From Actinomycetes bacterium (GTDB lineage: Bacteria; Actinomycetota; Actinomycetes; S36-B12; GCA-2699445), in NCBI GenBank assembly GCA_022600255.1, contig JAHZKU010000193.1, positions 1-37,750 of the forward strand: DNA of 37,750 nt, given 5' to 3'. The notes under the pieces are model-generated. The model worked only from the letters and a program-made list of their open reading frames with translations, was not told the origin of the DNA and searched no databases. The translations under genes were made by a program, and so were the position numbers. This document shows positions 7,760 to 16,911 of this stretch, in pieces. The first letter of the stretch is position 1. Each line of letters begins with the position of its first letter.

Positions 7760-8632
7760 CTACTCGTAGGAGTGGTCTAAGTCGGGGTAAGCACCAGAAG
7801 CTACGTCCGCACCCCATTCGGCGACAGCCGCACCCATGATTTGCCGCAGATTGGCGTAGGGACGAACAAACTTCGGCGGCTTGCCAGCGGTCAACCCCAA
7901 AAGGTCCTGCCAGACCAGCACTTGAGCGTCGGTACCGGTACCAGCCCCGATGCCGATGGTGGGGACATGGATCTCCTTGGAGACCCGTTCGGCCAATGGG
8001 GCTGGCACAACTTCCAGTACCACGGCAAAGGCGCCAGCCGCGGCGACCGCTAGCGCGTCCTCGATGAGGTCGTGCCCGGCCTCGCCACGGCCTTGCACCC
8101 GATAACCACCCAGCGTATTCACCGATTGTGGTGTGAGTCCGATGTGGGCCATCACGGGGATTCCGGCGTCGACCAGAGCACGGATTTGCGGTGCGACCCG
8201 CTGACCTCCCTCAAGTTTCACAGCAGTCGCCCCAGCCTCCTTCATGAAGCGCGTGGCCGACTGCAGGGCCTGTGCGGGTGACTCCTGGTAGCTGCCGAAG
8301 GGCAGGTCAGCCACCACCATTGCGCGTTTGGTGCCCCGAACGACGGCACTGGTGAGACTGACCAGATCGTCAACGGAGATTGGCAACGTGGAATCGTGGC
8401 CATGCACGACCATCGCGGCGGAATCGCCGACCAGTAGGACGGGTATGCCGACTTCGTCGAACAAGTTTGCTGTCATGGCGTCGTAGGCGGTCAACATCGG
8501 CCATTTTTCGCCGGAGACCTTGGCCTTGGCCAGATCAGTCACGTTGATACGGCGCTGTTGTGAGCCGCCGTAGAGAGCATGCGGATCTCGATCCGGGGTT
8601 GCCGAATTCGAGTCCTGCGAGATTGCAGACAC
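7760..8632 (-). CDS. panB: 3-methyl-2-oxobutanoate hydroxymethyltransferase
   Basis: Transfers a hydroxymethyl group from methylene-tetrahydrofolate to ketoisovalerate, the first committed step to pantothenate and CoA. I place the start at GTG 8630-8632 because GGAGG (8638-8642) sits 5 bases upstream and this gives 290 residues, close to family length. The open frame extends to an ATG at 8782, but those 50 extra residues look non-coding. Motifs include the metal ligand region LLVGDSAAMVVHGHDSTLPI, VVADLPFGSY, AVKLEGG, MAHIGLTPQS, the catalytic Glu region VVLEVVPAPLAERV, and IGIGAG. It is divergent from the exporter at 8868 and convergent with npdG. Confidence 0.96.
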   Translation of the reverse strand: MSAISQDSNSATPDRDPHALYGGSQQRRINVTDLAKAKVSGEKWPMLTAYDAMTANLFDEVGIPVLLVGDSAAMVVHGHDSTLPISVDDLVSLTSAVVRGTKRAMVVADLPFGSYQESPAQALQSATRFMKEAGATAVKLEGGQRVAPQIRALVDAGIPVMAHIGLTPQSVNTLGGYRVQGRGEAGHDLIEDALAVAAAGAFAVVLEVVPAPLAERVSKEIHVPTIGIGAGTGTDAQVLVWQDLLGLTAGKPPKFVRPYANLRQIMGAAVAEWGADVASGAYPDLDHSYE

Positions 8633-8637
8633 GATTT

Positions 8638-8642
8638 CCTCC
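8638..8642 (-). promoter_or_regulatory. Ribosome binding site deciding the panB GTG start
   Basis: On the minus strand GGAGG lies 5 bases before GTG at 8632. No comparable site precedes the longer ATG start at 8782, so the GTG start is preferred. Confidence 0.75.
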
Positions 8643-8867
8643 AAATTGTCGACGCCCGTTCGGGTCGCCGCAACACCTCTAGTGTCCCCGAAACGGCCAC
8701 CGGACACAACGACAGCAGAGACGAGTCCCGAGGAATCGTTACGTAAGGCAGGCTCCCAGCCACTCTGCGTTAGTGAAGGCACGGTCTACACTCGAGATTG
8801 GCGACCGCTCTGGCCCTCGCTACGACGGCTCCCGTCGCTCTTCTGCTTTCAAGATTGGAACCTAGCC

Positions 8868-10754
8868 ATGACACCTGGCAGCGCCGGTGACCCAGCCTCG
8901 GAGGAATCTCCGCCGCCTCTTGATGATGGCTCGGAGTCAGGCACGGACACTTCGGCCACCGCAGCGGAACCAACCGATCCGAAGCTCGCTGCAAATGCCC
9001 CCGACAAACCAGAGGGCCAAGACGACTGGATGACCAGTGGGGACGGTCATCCGCGCCGTTGGGCGATCCTTGGTGTTCTGGTGGTCAGTTTGCTGGTGGT
9101 TGTCCTGGACAACACCGTTCTCAACATCGCTCTGCCCACGATCCAGGAGGACTTGGACGCCAGCCAGAGCCAACTCGTCTGGGCGGTGGACTCCTACATT
9201 CTGGTCTTCGCAGCTCTGCTCTTCACTTGGGGCGTCCTGGGTGACAAGTTTGGGCGCAAACGCGTTTTAGTCATTGGCTTGCTCATTTTTGGCGCCGCCA
9301 GCGCGGCTTCGGCCTTTGCCGCTTCGCCCGAGGTCCTGATCAGTACGCGCGCAATCATGGGGATCGGCGGGGCGGCCGTGATGCCAGCAACCTTGGCCAT
9401 CATCACAGTGGTCTTTCCGCCTCACGAGCGCGGCAAAGCGATCGGGGCGTGGGCTGGGTCAGTGGGAGCGGCCGTAGCGTTGGGTCCGGTTTTGGGTGGC
9501 CTGTTGCTGCAGCATCCGGCGTGGAGTAGTTGGCTAACCAACAACGACTGGGGCTCGGTGTTTTTGATCAACGTGCCCATCGTGATCATCGGCCTGATCG
9601 GAATCTTTCGCGTGGTCCCCGAATCACGCAACCCAGAGCCGCAACGCCTAGACATCCCAGGGCTGCTGCTGTCGTTCGTGGGCCTCGTGTCGCTGATCTA
9701 CGGGATCATCCATGCCTCCAGTGTGAAGAGTTGGACCGATCCCGGTGTGCTGGTTCCCATGGTGTTTGGTGTGGTGCTCATCATCGTGTTCCTGTTGTAC
9801 GAGTCCCGCAGTGTGCATAAGAGCTTCGACGTCGGGCTATTCAAGAATCGCGGCTACGCAGTCAGCCTCACGGCTGTGTCCCTAACATTCTTCGCCCTAT
9901 CCGGTCTCACCTTCTCGTTGCCGTTTTACTTCCAGACACTGCGTGGCATGAGCACCCTCGAGGCTGGATTGTCGTTCCTCCCCTTTGCCGTCGGCCAGCT
10001 CATTGCCGCCCCACGCAGCGGCAAGCTGGTGGAGCGCTACGGCTACCGCAAGGTGATGGCCACCGGCTTGGCCCTAGTGAGTGTGGCGTTGGTGGGCATG
10101 ATTCAGATCCAGATCGACAGCAACCTGTGGATTGTCTTGACCGGGTTCTTCATGTTCGGTGTGGGCATGGGCCTGGTGATTGCACCGGCCACCTCGCTCA
10201 TGCAGAACGTCCTGCCATTGGCGCGGGCGGGTGCGGGGTCGGCCGTTCAGAACACCGTCCGACAGGTGTTCGGCGCACTGGGAATCGCAATCGTCGGTAC
10301 CATCATCGGCACGCAGTACGCACGGAACCTACCCGCGGTCGTTGAGCCACTGGGTCCAGATTTTCCCGCTGATCAAGCTGAGGAGTCGGTGATCGCCACG
10401 GACGCCATCCTCACTCAGCAAGAGCAGGCCGGCGCGCCTGCGGCGGTGCTGGAGCCGGTGCGGGAGGGGGCATTCGACGTGTTCTTGGATGCGGCCCATC
10501 TGACGATGACCGTCTGCGCGGTCGTGGTGATCATCTCGTTCTTCTTGGTCGTGTTCGCTCTGCCGCACATTCGCCCCCCCAGACTGGGAGATCAAGCGCC
10601 CGAGGATACCTGGGACGATCCGCAATCAGACACCGATGACGCGGTACTGATAGAACAGGGGCTCACGCCGTCGGTCAAGGAACCGGTGCCAACGAACGAG
10701 GAGCACGAGGCGTCCGATCCGGGAGAACGGGAAGAAGGCAAGCCCGGCCGCTAG
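8868..10754 (+). CDS. MFS drug exporter, DHA2 (14-TM, EmrB/QacA) family
   Basis: A proton-driven efflux permease of the inner membrane. The 628-residue product starts at ATG 8868. The open frame begins at 8646, but that region overlaps the panB promoter and codes for no conserved sequence. Residues 1-60 are an acidic, Pro/Ser-rich cytosolic tail. The membrane domain follows with the DHA2 hallmarks: LDNTVLNIALPTI in helix 1, motif A GVLGDKFGRKR after helix 2, and motif C-like GAAVALGPVLGGLLL in helix 5. About 14 hydrophobic helices can be counted. The last 60 residues form a very acidic tail (EDTWDDPQSDTDD). The substrate cannot be deduced. No TetR-type regulator sits beside it. Confidence 0.9.
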   Translation: MTPGSAGDPASEESPPPLDDGSESGTDTSATAAEPTDPKLAANAPDKPEGQDDWMTSGDGHPRRWAILGVLVVSLLVVVLDNTVLNIALPTIQEDLDASQSQLVWAVDSYILVFAALLFTWGVLGDKFGRKRVLVIGLLIFGAASAASAFAASPEVLISTRAIMGIGGAAVMPATLAIITVVFPPHERGKAIGAWAGSVGAAVALGPVLGGLLLQHPAWSSWLTNNDWGSVFLINVPIVIIGLIGIFRVVPESRNPEPQRLDIPGLLLSFVGLVSLIYGIIHASSVKSWTDPGVLVPMVFGVVLIIVFLLYESRSVHKSFDVGLFKNRGYAVSLTAVSLTFFALSGLTFSLPFYFQTLRGMSTLEAGLSFLPFAVGQLIAAPRSGKLVERYGYRKVMATGLALVSVALVGMIQIQIDSNLWIVLTGFFMFGVGMGLVIAPATSLMQNVLPLARAGAGSAVQNTVRQVFGALGIAIVGTIIGTQYARNLPAVVEPLGPDFPADQAEESVIATDAILTQQEQAGAPAAVLEPVREGAFDVFLDAAHLTMTVCAVVVIISFFLVVFALPHIRPPRLGDQAPEDTWDDPQSDTDDAVLIEQGLTPSVKEPVPTNEEHEASDPGEREEGKPGR

Positions 10755-10812
10755 CTCGGCCGTGCCGGGGTCTGGAGGTGGTTAACGGGGTGTTCCCAAG
10801 AATTTCGGAAGC

Positions 10813-12504
10813 TCACACGTCTAGTCGCCATTGATTGGTGATGGGGAGGCGACGATCTCGGCCGAAAGCCTTCAAGGAGATCTTTGTCCCTGGGGGATAC
10901 TGGCGACGTTTGTACTCGGCACGATCCGTCATTGCGATGATGCGCTGGACCAGTTTGGCGTCAAACCCCTGCGCAACCAAGGCATCGGCATCTTGGTCCT
11001 GCGCCACGTACGCGTCAAGGACGCGGTCCAACAGGTCGTATTCCGGCAGGGAATCAGTGTCCACTTGGCCGGGACGCAGTTCAGCGCTGGGCGGCTTGGT
11101 GATGCTGGAGTCGGGGATGGGTTCCACCTCACCATTCGCGGCGGCTTGGGCATTGCGCCAGCGGGCGAGAGCCCAGACCTGGGTCTTGGACACATCCTTG
11201 ATCGGCGCGAAGCCTCCTACCGCGTCACCGTAGATCGTGCTGTAGCCGACCGCGATCTCCGTATTGTTGCCCGTTGCTAGCACGAGGTGCCCTTCTGCGT
11301 TGGACAGCGCCATCAACGTAACGCCACGCACGCGCGCCTGCAGGTTCTCCTCCGCGAGTCCGCTGAGGTCCATGACTTCGTGAAATGCGGTCAGCATCGG
11401 TTCAATCGCGACTGTCCGGAATGCCAGCCCCAAGCGCGCAGCCAAGTCCTGCGCGTCCTCGCGGGAGTGCCGAGAGGAATACTTGCTAGGCATCGAGATG
11501 CCCAGAACATTCTCGCCGCCGATCGCGTCACGGGCGATCGCCGCCACCAGCGCAGAGTCGATCCCACCGGACAAGCCCAGCACCACACTCTGGAAACCAT
11601 TCTTGGTCACGTAGTCGCGCAGGCCAATCGTGAGAGCTTGGTAGATGGCCGCAGTCGGATGGGCAAGGTCGGGGGCCGTGGTCGCGGAACCAGTACCGGA
11701 TTCGGCCACGCTGGCGGTGTTCTGGTCGGTGTCAAGGTCAGCGACTAGCAGCGCGGGGGTGAAGGACTCCGCCCGGGCCAGCGCTACTCCTGCGGGGGAC
11801 ACCACCATAGAATCGCCGTCAAAGACGAGTTCGTCCTGGCCGCCCACAAGATTCACGTATGCCAACAGACAGTCGGCCTCGGCCGCTCGTCGCGCGCATA
11901 AATCCAGCCGCTCATCGTTCTTGGCCAACTCAAACGGTGATCCATTGATCACGAGCAGCAGATCCGCGTTGCTGTTGCGCGCCTCCGCAACTGGGCCGCC
12001 GCTCTGCCACAAGTCTTCGCAGATGGCCAATGCAACCTTGGCGCCGGCCACCTCAATCGTGCACGATTCCTGCCCGGGGATGAAGTAGCGGTATTCATCA
12101 AACACGCCGTAGTTGGGCAGATGGTGCTTGGCGTATTTCGCCTGCACCGCGCCGTGCTGCAGGACCCAGGCGGCATTGCGAGGCTCGTTGCGGGGTGTCC
12201 CGAGCGGGGTGTTCGTGTTCTCGCTGCTCTCCAGAGTCCCGACCACGACAGCGAGTTCACCGAGTCCGGCGTCCTGCAGTCGTTCGGCCAGTTCTTCGGT
12301 GGCAGTCATGCAGGCTTTCGAAAACGAGGCCCGCAGGGCCAAGTCTTCGATGGGATATCCCGGAATCAGCATTTCGGGGAGGGCCAACAGTTGTGCGCCC
12401 GCTGCGGCGGCATCTTGGGCAGCGCTGAACGCGATGTCGCTGTTGCCCGCTATGTCGCCGACTGTGGGGTTCACTTGTGCCAGGGCAATACGGATTTGGG
12501 CCAT
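10813..12504 (-). CDS. nadE: Glutamine-hydrolysing NAD+ synthetase
   Basis: Makes NAD+ from deamido-NAD+, ATP and glutamine in the last step of NAD synthesis. The 563-residue product has two domains. An N-terminal nitrilase-type glutaminase carries the Glu-Lys-Cys triad: Glu44 (LPEML), Lys126 (KHHLPNYGVFDE) and Cys162 (ICEDLW). A C-terminal synthetase carries the PP-loop GLSGGIDSAL near residue 310, plus GISMPS, ATGNNTEI, GGFAPIKDV and RRQYPPG. At 563 residues it matches the shorter bacterial glutamine-dependent form rather than the roughly 680-residue mycobacterial enzyme. No Shine-Dalgarno is visible; TAACCT lies 6 bases before the ATG. It is divergent from glnA2, with 60 bases between them. 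Confidence 0.96.
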   Translation of the reverse strand: MAQIRIALAQVNPTVGDIAGNSDIAFSAAQDAAAAGAQLLALPEMLIPGYPIEDLALRASFSKACMTATEELAERLQDAGLGELAVVVGTLESSENTNTPLGTPRNEPRNAAWVLQHGAVQAKYAKHHLPNYGVFDEYRYFIPGQESCTIEVAGAKVALAICEDLWQSGGPVAEARNSNADLLLVINGSPFELAKNDERLDLCARRAAEADCLLAYVNLVGGQDELVFDGDSMVVSPAGVALARAESFTPALLVADLDTDQNTASVAESGTGSATTAPDLAHPTAAIYQALTIGLRDYVTKNGFQSVVLGLSGGIDSALVAAIARDAIGGENVLGISMPSKYSSRHSREDAQDLAARLGLAFRTVAIEPMLTAFHEVMDLSGLAEENLQARVRGVTLMALSNAEGHLVLATGNNTEIAVGYSTIYGDAVGGFAPIKDVSKTQVWALARWRNAQAAANGEVEPIPDSSITKPPSAELRPGQVDTDSLPEYDLLDRVLDAYVAQDQDADALVAQGFDAKLVQRIIAMTDRAEYKRRQYPPGTKISLKAFGRDRRLPITNQWRLDV

Positions 12505-12510
12505 AGGGCA

Positions 12511-12516
12511 AGGTTA
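12511..12516 (-). promoter_or_regulatory. Candidate -10 hexamer for leaderless nadE
   Basis: On the minus strand TAACCT is followed by six bases and the nadE ATG. It fits TANNNT at leaderless spacing, and no ribosome site is present. Confidence 0.45.
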
Positions 12517-12564
12517 TTGCGCGTCGGCGCGAGCGCAAGTGCCGGGACCGGGCAGTATTGAGGT

Positions 12565-13902
12565 ATGGACAAGCAGACCGAATTCGTATTGAGGACCATT
12601 GAGGAAAGGGATATCCGCTTTATCAGGCTGTGGTTCACCGACGTGCTGGGCACCCTGAAGTCTGTGGCCGTTGCGCCGGCCGAACTCGAAGGTGCTTTTG
12701 ACGAAGGCATTGGGTTCGACGGTTCGGCCATCGAAGGGCTCACGCGGGTATCGGAAGCTGACATGATCGTGAAGCCGGACCCGGCCACGTTCCAGATTCT
12801 GCCCTGGCGGGGGGAATCTCGCGGAACGGCCCGGATGTTTTGCGACATTCTGGCCCCAGATGGCACCCCGGCCTACGCCGATCCTCGCAATGTATTGAAA
12901 CGGGCATTGTCGCGTGCGGCCGACATGGGCTTCACCTTCTACACGCACCCCGAGATTGAGTTCTTCCTGCTGAAGCGGGAGCACAATCCCGGAGACCAGC
13001 CCGAACCCATCGACCGCTACGGATACTTTGACAATGCGCCGCATGGGATTGCGCACGACTTCCGCCGCTCCAGCATCACAATGCTGGAGAGTATGGGCAT
13101 CTCGGTAGAGTTCAGCCATCACGAGGGTGCGCCCGGACAGCAAGAAATTGACCTGCGCTACGCCGACGCCTTGACGATGGCTGACAACATCATGACCTTC
13201 CGGCTAGTAGTAAAGGAGATGGCTATCGAACACGGCGTTGTGGCCTCGTTCATGCCCAAACCATTCAGCGAACATGCGGGTTCGGGGATGCACACCCACG
13301 TGTCCCTTTTCGAAGGGGATCGCAACGCCTTCTATGAAGCCGGCGCCGAGTACCAGATGTCCAAGGTGGGCCGGTCCTTCATCGCAGGGTTGCTGAAGTA
13401 TGCGCCAGAGTTCACCGCGGTCACCAACCAGTGGGTGAACTCGTACAAGCGGCTAACAGGTGGCGGAGAAGCCCCTGCTTGGGCGTGTTGGGGGCACAAC
13501 AACCGGTCTGCCCTGATCCGCATTCCGATGTACAAACCACACAAGGGCGGTTCGACTCGGGTGGAGATCCGATCGTTGGATCCGGCCTGTAACCCCTACT
13601 TGGCCTACGCGGTGATCCTCAGTGCCGGATTACAGGGGATCGAAGATGGGCTGGAACTGACCCTGGGCGCTGAAGATGACGTCTGGTCGTTGACTGAGGC
13701 CGAGCGTCGGGCCATGGGTATGCAACCCCTGCCACACAGTTTGGGGTATGCGTTGGACCAGATGGCCGGTAGCGACTTGGTGGCCGACACCCTCGGGGAA
13801 CATGTCTTTGACTTCTTCCTGCGCAACAAGAGCGCTGAGTGGGAGGACTACCGCGCTCAAGTGACCCAGTTTGAGCTGGACAAGTACCTTCCGATCCTGT
13901 GA
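12565..13902 (+). CDS. glnA2: Glutamine synthetase paralogue, GlnA2 type (non-adenylylatable)
   Basis: Predicted type I glutamine synthetase (ATP-dependent glutamate plus ammonia ligation). Its 445 residues match GlnA2 of mycobacteria and streptomycetes. Conserved elements are DGSAIEGL, the metal-site Glu in THPEIEFF, the NEID-like GQQEIDLRYADAL, MPKPFSEHAGSGMH, the Glu-flap region VNSYKRL, and NNRSALIRIP. Where classical enzymes have the adenylylation Tyr (LYELP type), this one reads DDVWSLTEAER, so it lacks the target residue. GlnA2-type proteins can also act on other amines, so the true substrate is open. The stop overlaps the glnE start, which implies coupling. It is divergent from nadE. 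Confidence 0.93.
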   Translation: MDKQTEFVLRTIEERDIRFIRLWFTDVLGTLKSVAVAPAELEGAFDEGIGFDGSAIEGLTRVSEADMIVKPDPATFQILPWRGESRGTARMFCDILAPDGTPAYADPRNVLKRALSRAADMGFTFYTHPEIEFFLLKREHNPGDQPEPIDRYGYFDNAPHGIAHDFRRSSITMLESMGISVEFSHHEGAPGQQEIDLRYADALTMADNIMTFRLVVKEMAIEHGVVASFMPKPFSEHAGSGMHTHVSLFEGDRNAFYEAGAEYQMSKVGRSFIAGLLKYAPEFTAVTNQWVNSYKRLTGGGEAPAWACWGHNNRSALIRIPMYKPHKGGSTRVEIRSLDPACNPYLAYAVILSAGLQGIEDGLELTLGAEDDVWSLTEAERRAMGMQPLPHSLGYALDQMAGSDLVADTLGEHVFDFFLRNKSAEWEDYRAQVTQFELDKYLPIL

Positions 13903-16886
13903 CGATGCCCGGCCCCCCACCTGCCCCCGCTGGCGAACTCATTCGCCTGGGGTTTAGCGACCTCACCCGCACCCGGGGAATCCTGAGTGAACCCGCGTTG
14001 GCGCAACTCTTCGAGTCCGCAGATCTTGTCGGCTTTGCCGACGCAGCAGATCCGGACATCGCGCTGTTGGGCTTGTCCAACATTCTCTCCAATGAGGCCG
14101 CTAGCCCGTTGTCCGAGGCTTTGGCGGCCGATCCTGAGTCGCTCCGGCGACTGATCGCCGTTCTGGGTGTATCCAGCGCAATGTCGGAGTACTTGACCCG
14201 ACACCCACTGAGTTGGCTGAACATATCCGCGCAGTTTCAGCCGGACCCGGCCGAGCATTATCGCCACGCGCTATTGCGCAGCGTGGGCGCCGACCCCGCC
14301 GCTGCGGTCCCAGTCGCAGCGGGTAGCGGCGAGCAACAGCTCGCGGACTTGCGGATTGCGTACCGGCAAGAGTTGCTGCAGATCGTGAACGACGACATCA
14401 ATCACGGGGCTTCGGTTGAACGGATATCTCAGATGCTGGCCCGACTAGCGGATGCGGTATTGGAAGCGGCACTAGCCATCGCCAGGCATTCGGTAGGTCC
14501 GGAGTCGATCGAGTGTCGCTTCTCGGTCATCGCGCTGGGCAAGTGTGGTGGGCTGGAACTCAACTACATCTCGGACGTGGACGTCGTGTTCGTCGTGGAG
14601 TCGGACACCGAGGACGACTCCGCCGCCGTGCGGATCGGTACCAAGCTGGCAACCGCGCTGATGCGCGCCTGTATGGCCAGTACCCCTGAAGGCACCATTT
14701 GGGAGGTGGATCCGGCGCTGCGGCCGGAGGGCAAAGCCGGCGCGCTGGTGCGGACCCTGCAAAGCTACGTCGGCTATTACGAGCGCTGGGCAGAAACCTG
14801 GGAGTTCCAGGCCCAGCTCAAGGCGCGGGTTGCGGCGGGAGATCTAGACTTGGGCCAGCGGTATGTGCAGACAATGCAGGAGTTTGTCTGGGGCGCGGCG
14901 GGTCGGGAGAACTTTGTTGAGGATGTGCAGTCGATGCGTCGCCGCGTGGAGCGGTCGATATCGGGCAAGAAAGCTGATCGTGAGTTGAAGTTGGCGCCGG
15001 GCGGATTGCGCGATGTCGAGTTCAGTGTGCAGCTCTTGCAGCTGGTGCACGGTCGACACGACGAGAAACTGCGCACGGCCCCCACCTTCGCCGCCTTACG
15101 CGAGTTGGCCAATCAGGGGTACATCGGGTTGCAGGATGCCGATGAGCTCGCCAGCGCCTACGACTTCCTACGCACACTGGAACATCGTGTTCAGGTCTAC
15201 AAGCTGAAACGGACGCACTCGCTACCCAGTGACGACGTGAATCTGCGCCGCATTGCTCGCTCGATGGGGATGCGTTCTGATCCGGTCGCGGAGTTGGAGA
15301 AGCAATGGCGTGACCACGCTCGGGATGCGCGCCGGCTACATCAAAAACTGTTCTATCGACCACTACTGAATGCCGTCGCGCGGTTGGGGGCGGGGGAAGC
15401 CAAGCTGAGCCCGGCCGCCGCGAGCCAGCGACTGTTGGCCCTAGGGTTCACGGACCCCGATTCCGCACTGCGCCACTTGGAGGCGCTAACCTCCGGGATC
15501 TCGCGCCGGGCTGCTATCCAGCGCACACTGCTGCCGGTCATGCTTGAGTGGTTCTCACGCAGCCCGGATCCCGACGCAGCGCTGCTGAACTTCCGCAAGG
15601 TGAGCGAAGAACTTGGCCTCACACCTTGGTACTTGCGACTGCTGCGCGATCAGTCCGTCGTCGCTGAGCGACTTGCTGACCTGTTGGGGAGTAGCCAATA
15701 CGCGACCGGGCTGCTGATGCACGACCCGCAGGCGGTCGGTATGTTAGCGGACACGCACGAGTTAGAGCCGCGGTCGCGAATGTCCTTGGAGGCGGAGGCG
15801 CTCACAATCGTGGATCGTCACGAGTCGCCGACCACGGCCGTGTCCGCGGTGCGGGGGCTGCGCAGACGCGAGTTGTTCCGAATTTCAGCCGCAAACGTGT
15901 TGCGACTCGCTGATGCCGAAGAGGTCGCCCAAGGTTTGTCGGATGTGGCCAGCGCCACCCTGGCCGGGGCCTTACACGCCTCGGTCAAATCGGTCACGGG
16001 CCAATACGAAGAAGACCGTGGCGTACGGTTTCTAGTGGTGGCGATGGGCCGGCTAGGCGGGGCTGAACTCGGCTACGCATCTGACGCCGATGTGCTGTTC
16101 GTCTATGAGCCGACTGGAGTGCTACCCGCAGCAGAGTCAGCCCAACAGGCCCAGAAGATCGCAAGTGAGATTCGCCGGCTACTGACACTGCCGGGGCCGG
16201 ATCCGATCCTGGAAGTTGACACAAGTCTGCGGCCTGAAGGCCGCAATGGCCCGATAGTCCGATCCTTGGATTCGTACCGAACCTACTACCAGAAGTGGGC
16301 GAGCGGCTGGGAAGCGCAAGCGCTACTACGGGCTGTCCCCGCCTGTGGTGACCACCAGATGGCACGGGTGTTCACCGAGATGATCGACCCATTGCGGTAC
16401 CCCGAGGGCGGCATCACCCACGAGCACCTGATCGAGATTCGCCGTCTCAAGGCACGGATGGAGTCGGAGCGACTGCCGCGCGGTGTCGACCCGCGTTCCC
16501 ACGTCAAGATGGGTCCGGGTGGGCTCTCCGATGTCGAATGGACGGTGCAGTTGCTGCAGCTGCAACATGGGTACGCCCTCCCCGACCTCCGTACGGCGCC
16601 AACTTTCCCGGCGTTGCGCGCGGCCCGAGACGCCGATCTGATCACCGCAGAAGATGCCGAGACGCTCATGGAAGCTTGGCTGTTTGCCACCCGGATCCGC
16701 AATGCCAACATGTTGGTCACTGGCCGCGCAGACGATGTGTTTCCGGGTCGGACCAAACGGTTGATGGGAGTGGCGCATCTCCTCGGCTACGAGGAAGGTC
16801 AGAGTCAGTTGCTGGAAGAGGACTATCGCAAGGCCGCGCGACATGCCCGAGCCGTGGTGGACCGGGTCTTCTACGGTTTCGATTGA
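13899..16886 (+). CDS. glnE: Glutamine synthetase adenylyltransferase / adenylyl-removing enzyme
   Basis: Adds and removes AMP on a Tyr of glutamine synthetase according to nitrogen status. The 995-residue product has the expected duplicated nucleotidyltransferase architecture. The N-terminal (deadenylylating) domain has GKCGGLELNYISDVDVVF near residue 213. The C-terminal (adenylylating) domain has GRLGGAELGYASDADVLF near residue 715. Each is followed by DxxLRPEG and a GGLxDVEF/W motif, and both DxD metal sites are intact. The GTG start at 13899 overlaps the glnA2 TGA by 4 bases; an ATG at 13905 is an alternative. Its likely substrate is GlnA1 (21497), because the adjacent GlnA2 lacks the modified Tyr. 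It converges with the transpeptidase gene. Confidence 0.96.
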   Translation: MTMPGPPPAPAGELIRLGFSDLTRTRGILSEPALAQLFESADLVGFADAADPDIALLGLSNILSNEAASPLSEALAADPESLRRLIAVLGVSSAMSEYLTRHPLSWLNISAQFQPDPAEHYRHALLRSVGADPAAAVPVAAGSGEQQLADLRIAYRQELLQIVNDDINHGASVERISQMLARLADAVLEAALAIARHSVGPESIECRFSVIALGKCGGLELNYISDVDVVFVVESDTEDDSAAVRIGTKLATALMRACMASTPEGTIWEVDPALRPEGKAGALVRTLQSYVGYYERWAETWEFQAQLKARVAAGDLDLGQRYVQTMQEFVWGAAGRENFVEDVQSMRRRVERSISGKKADRELKLAPGGLRDVEFSVQLLQLVHGRHDEKLRTAPTFAALRELANQGYIGLQDADELASAYDFLRTLEHRVQVYKLKRTHSLPSDDVNLRRIARSMGMRSDPVAELEKQWRDHARDARRLHQKLFYRPLLNAVARLGAGEAKLSPAAASQRLLALGFTDPDSALRHLEALTSGISRRAAIQRTLLPVMLEWFSRSPDPDAALLNFRKVSEELGLTPWYLRLLRDQSVVAERLADLLGSSQYATGLLMHDPQAVGMLADTHELEPRSRMSLEAEALTIVDRHESPTTAVSAVRGLRRRELFRISAANVLRLADAEEVAQGLSDVASATLAGALHASVKSVTGQYEEDRGVRFLVVAMGRLGGAELGYASDADVLFVYEPTGVLPAAESAQQAQKIASEIRRLLTLPGPDPILEVDTSLRPEGRNGPIVRSLDSYRTYYQKWASGWEAQALLRAVPACGDHQMARVFTEMIDPLRYPEGGITHEHLIEIRRLKARMESERLPRGVDPRSHVKMGPGGLSDVEWTVQLLQLQHGYALPDLRTAPTFPALRAARDADLITAEDAETLMEAWLFATRIRNANMLVTGRADDVFPGRTKRLMGVAHLLGYEEGQSQLLEEDYRKAARHARAVVDRVFYGFD

Positions 16887-16911
16887 TCTCGTTGGTGAGC
16901 TCGCGCTGAAG

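Noticed and set aside
8646..8867. N-terminal extension of the exporter by 74 residues
   Set aside because: It covers the divergent panB promoter and start region, shows no conserved sequence, and the later ATG gives a normal cytosolic tail.
10745..10762. CGGCCG-N6-CGGCCG hairpin at the end of the exporter gene as a terminator
   Set aside because: The stop codon lies in its loop, there is no T-run, and GC-rich self-complementary hexamers are frequent by chance at this base composition.
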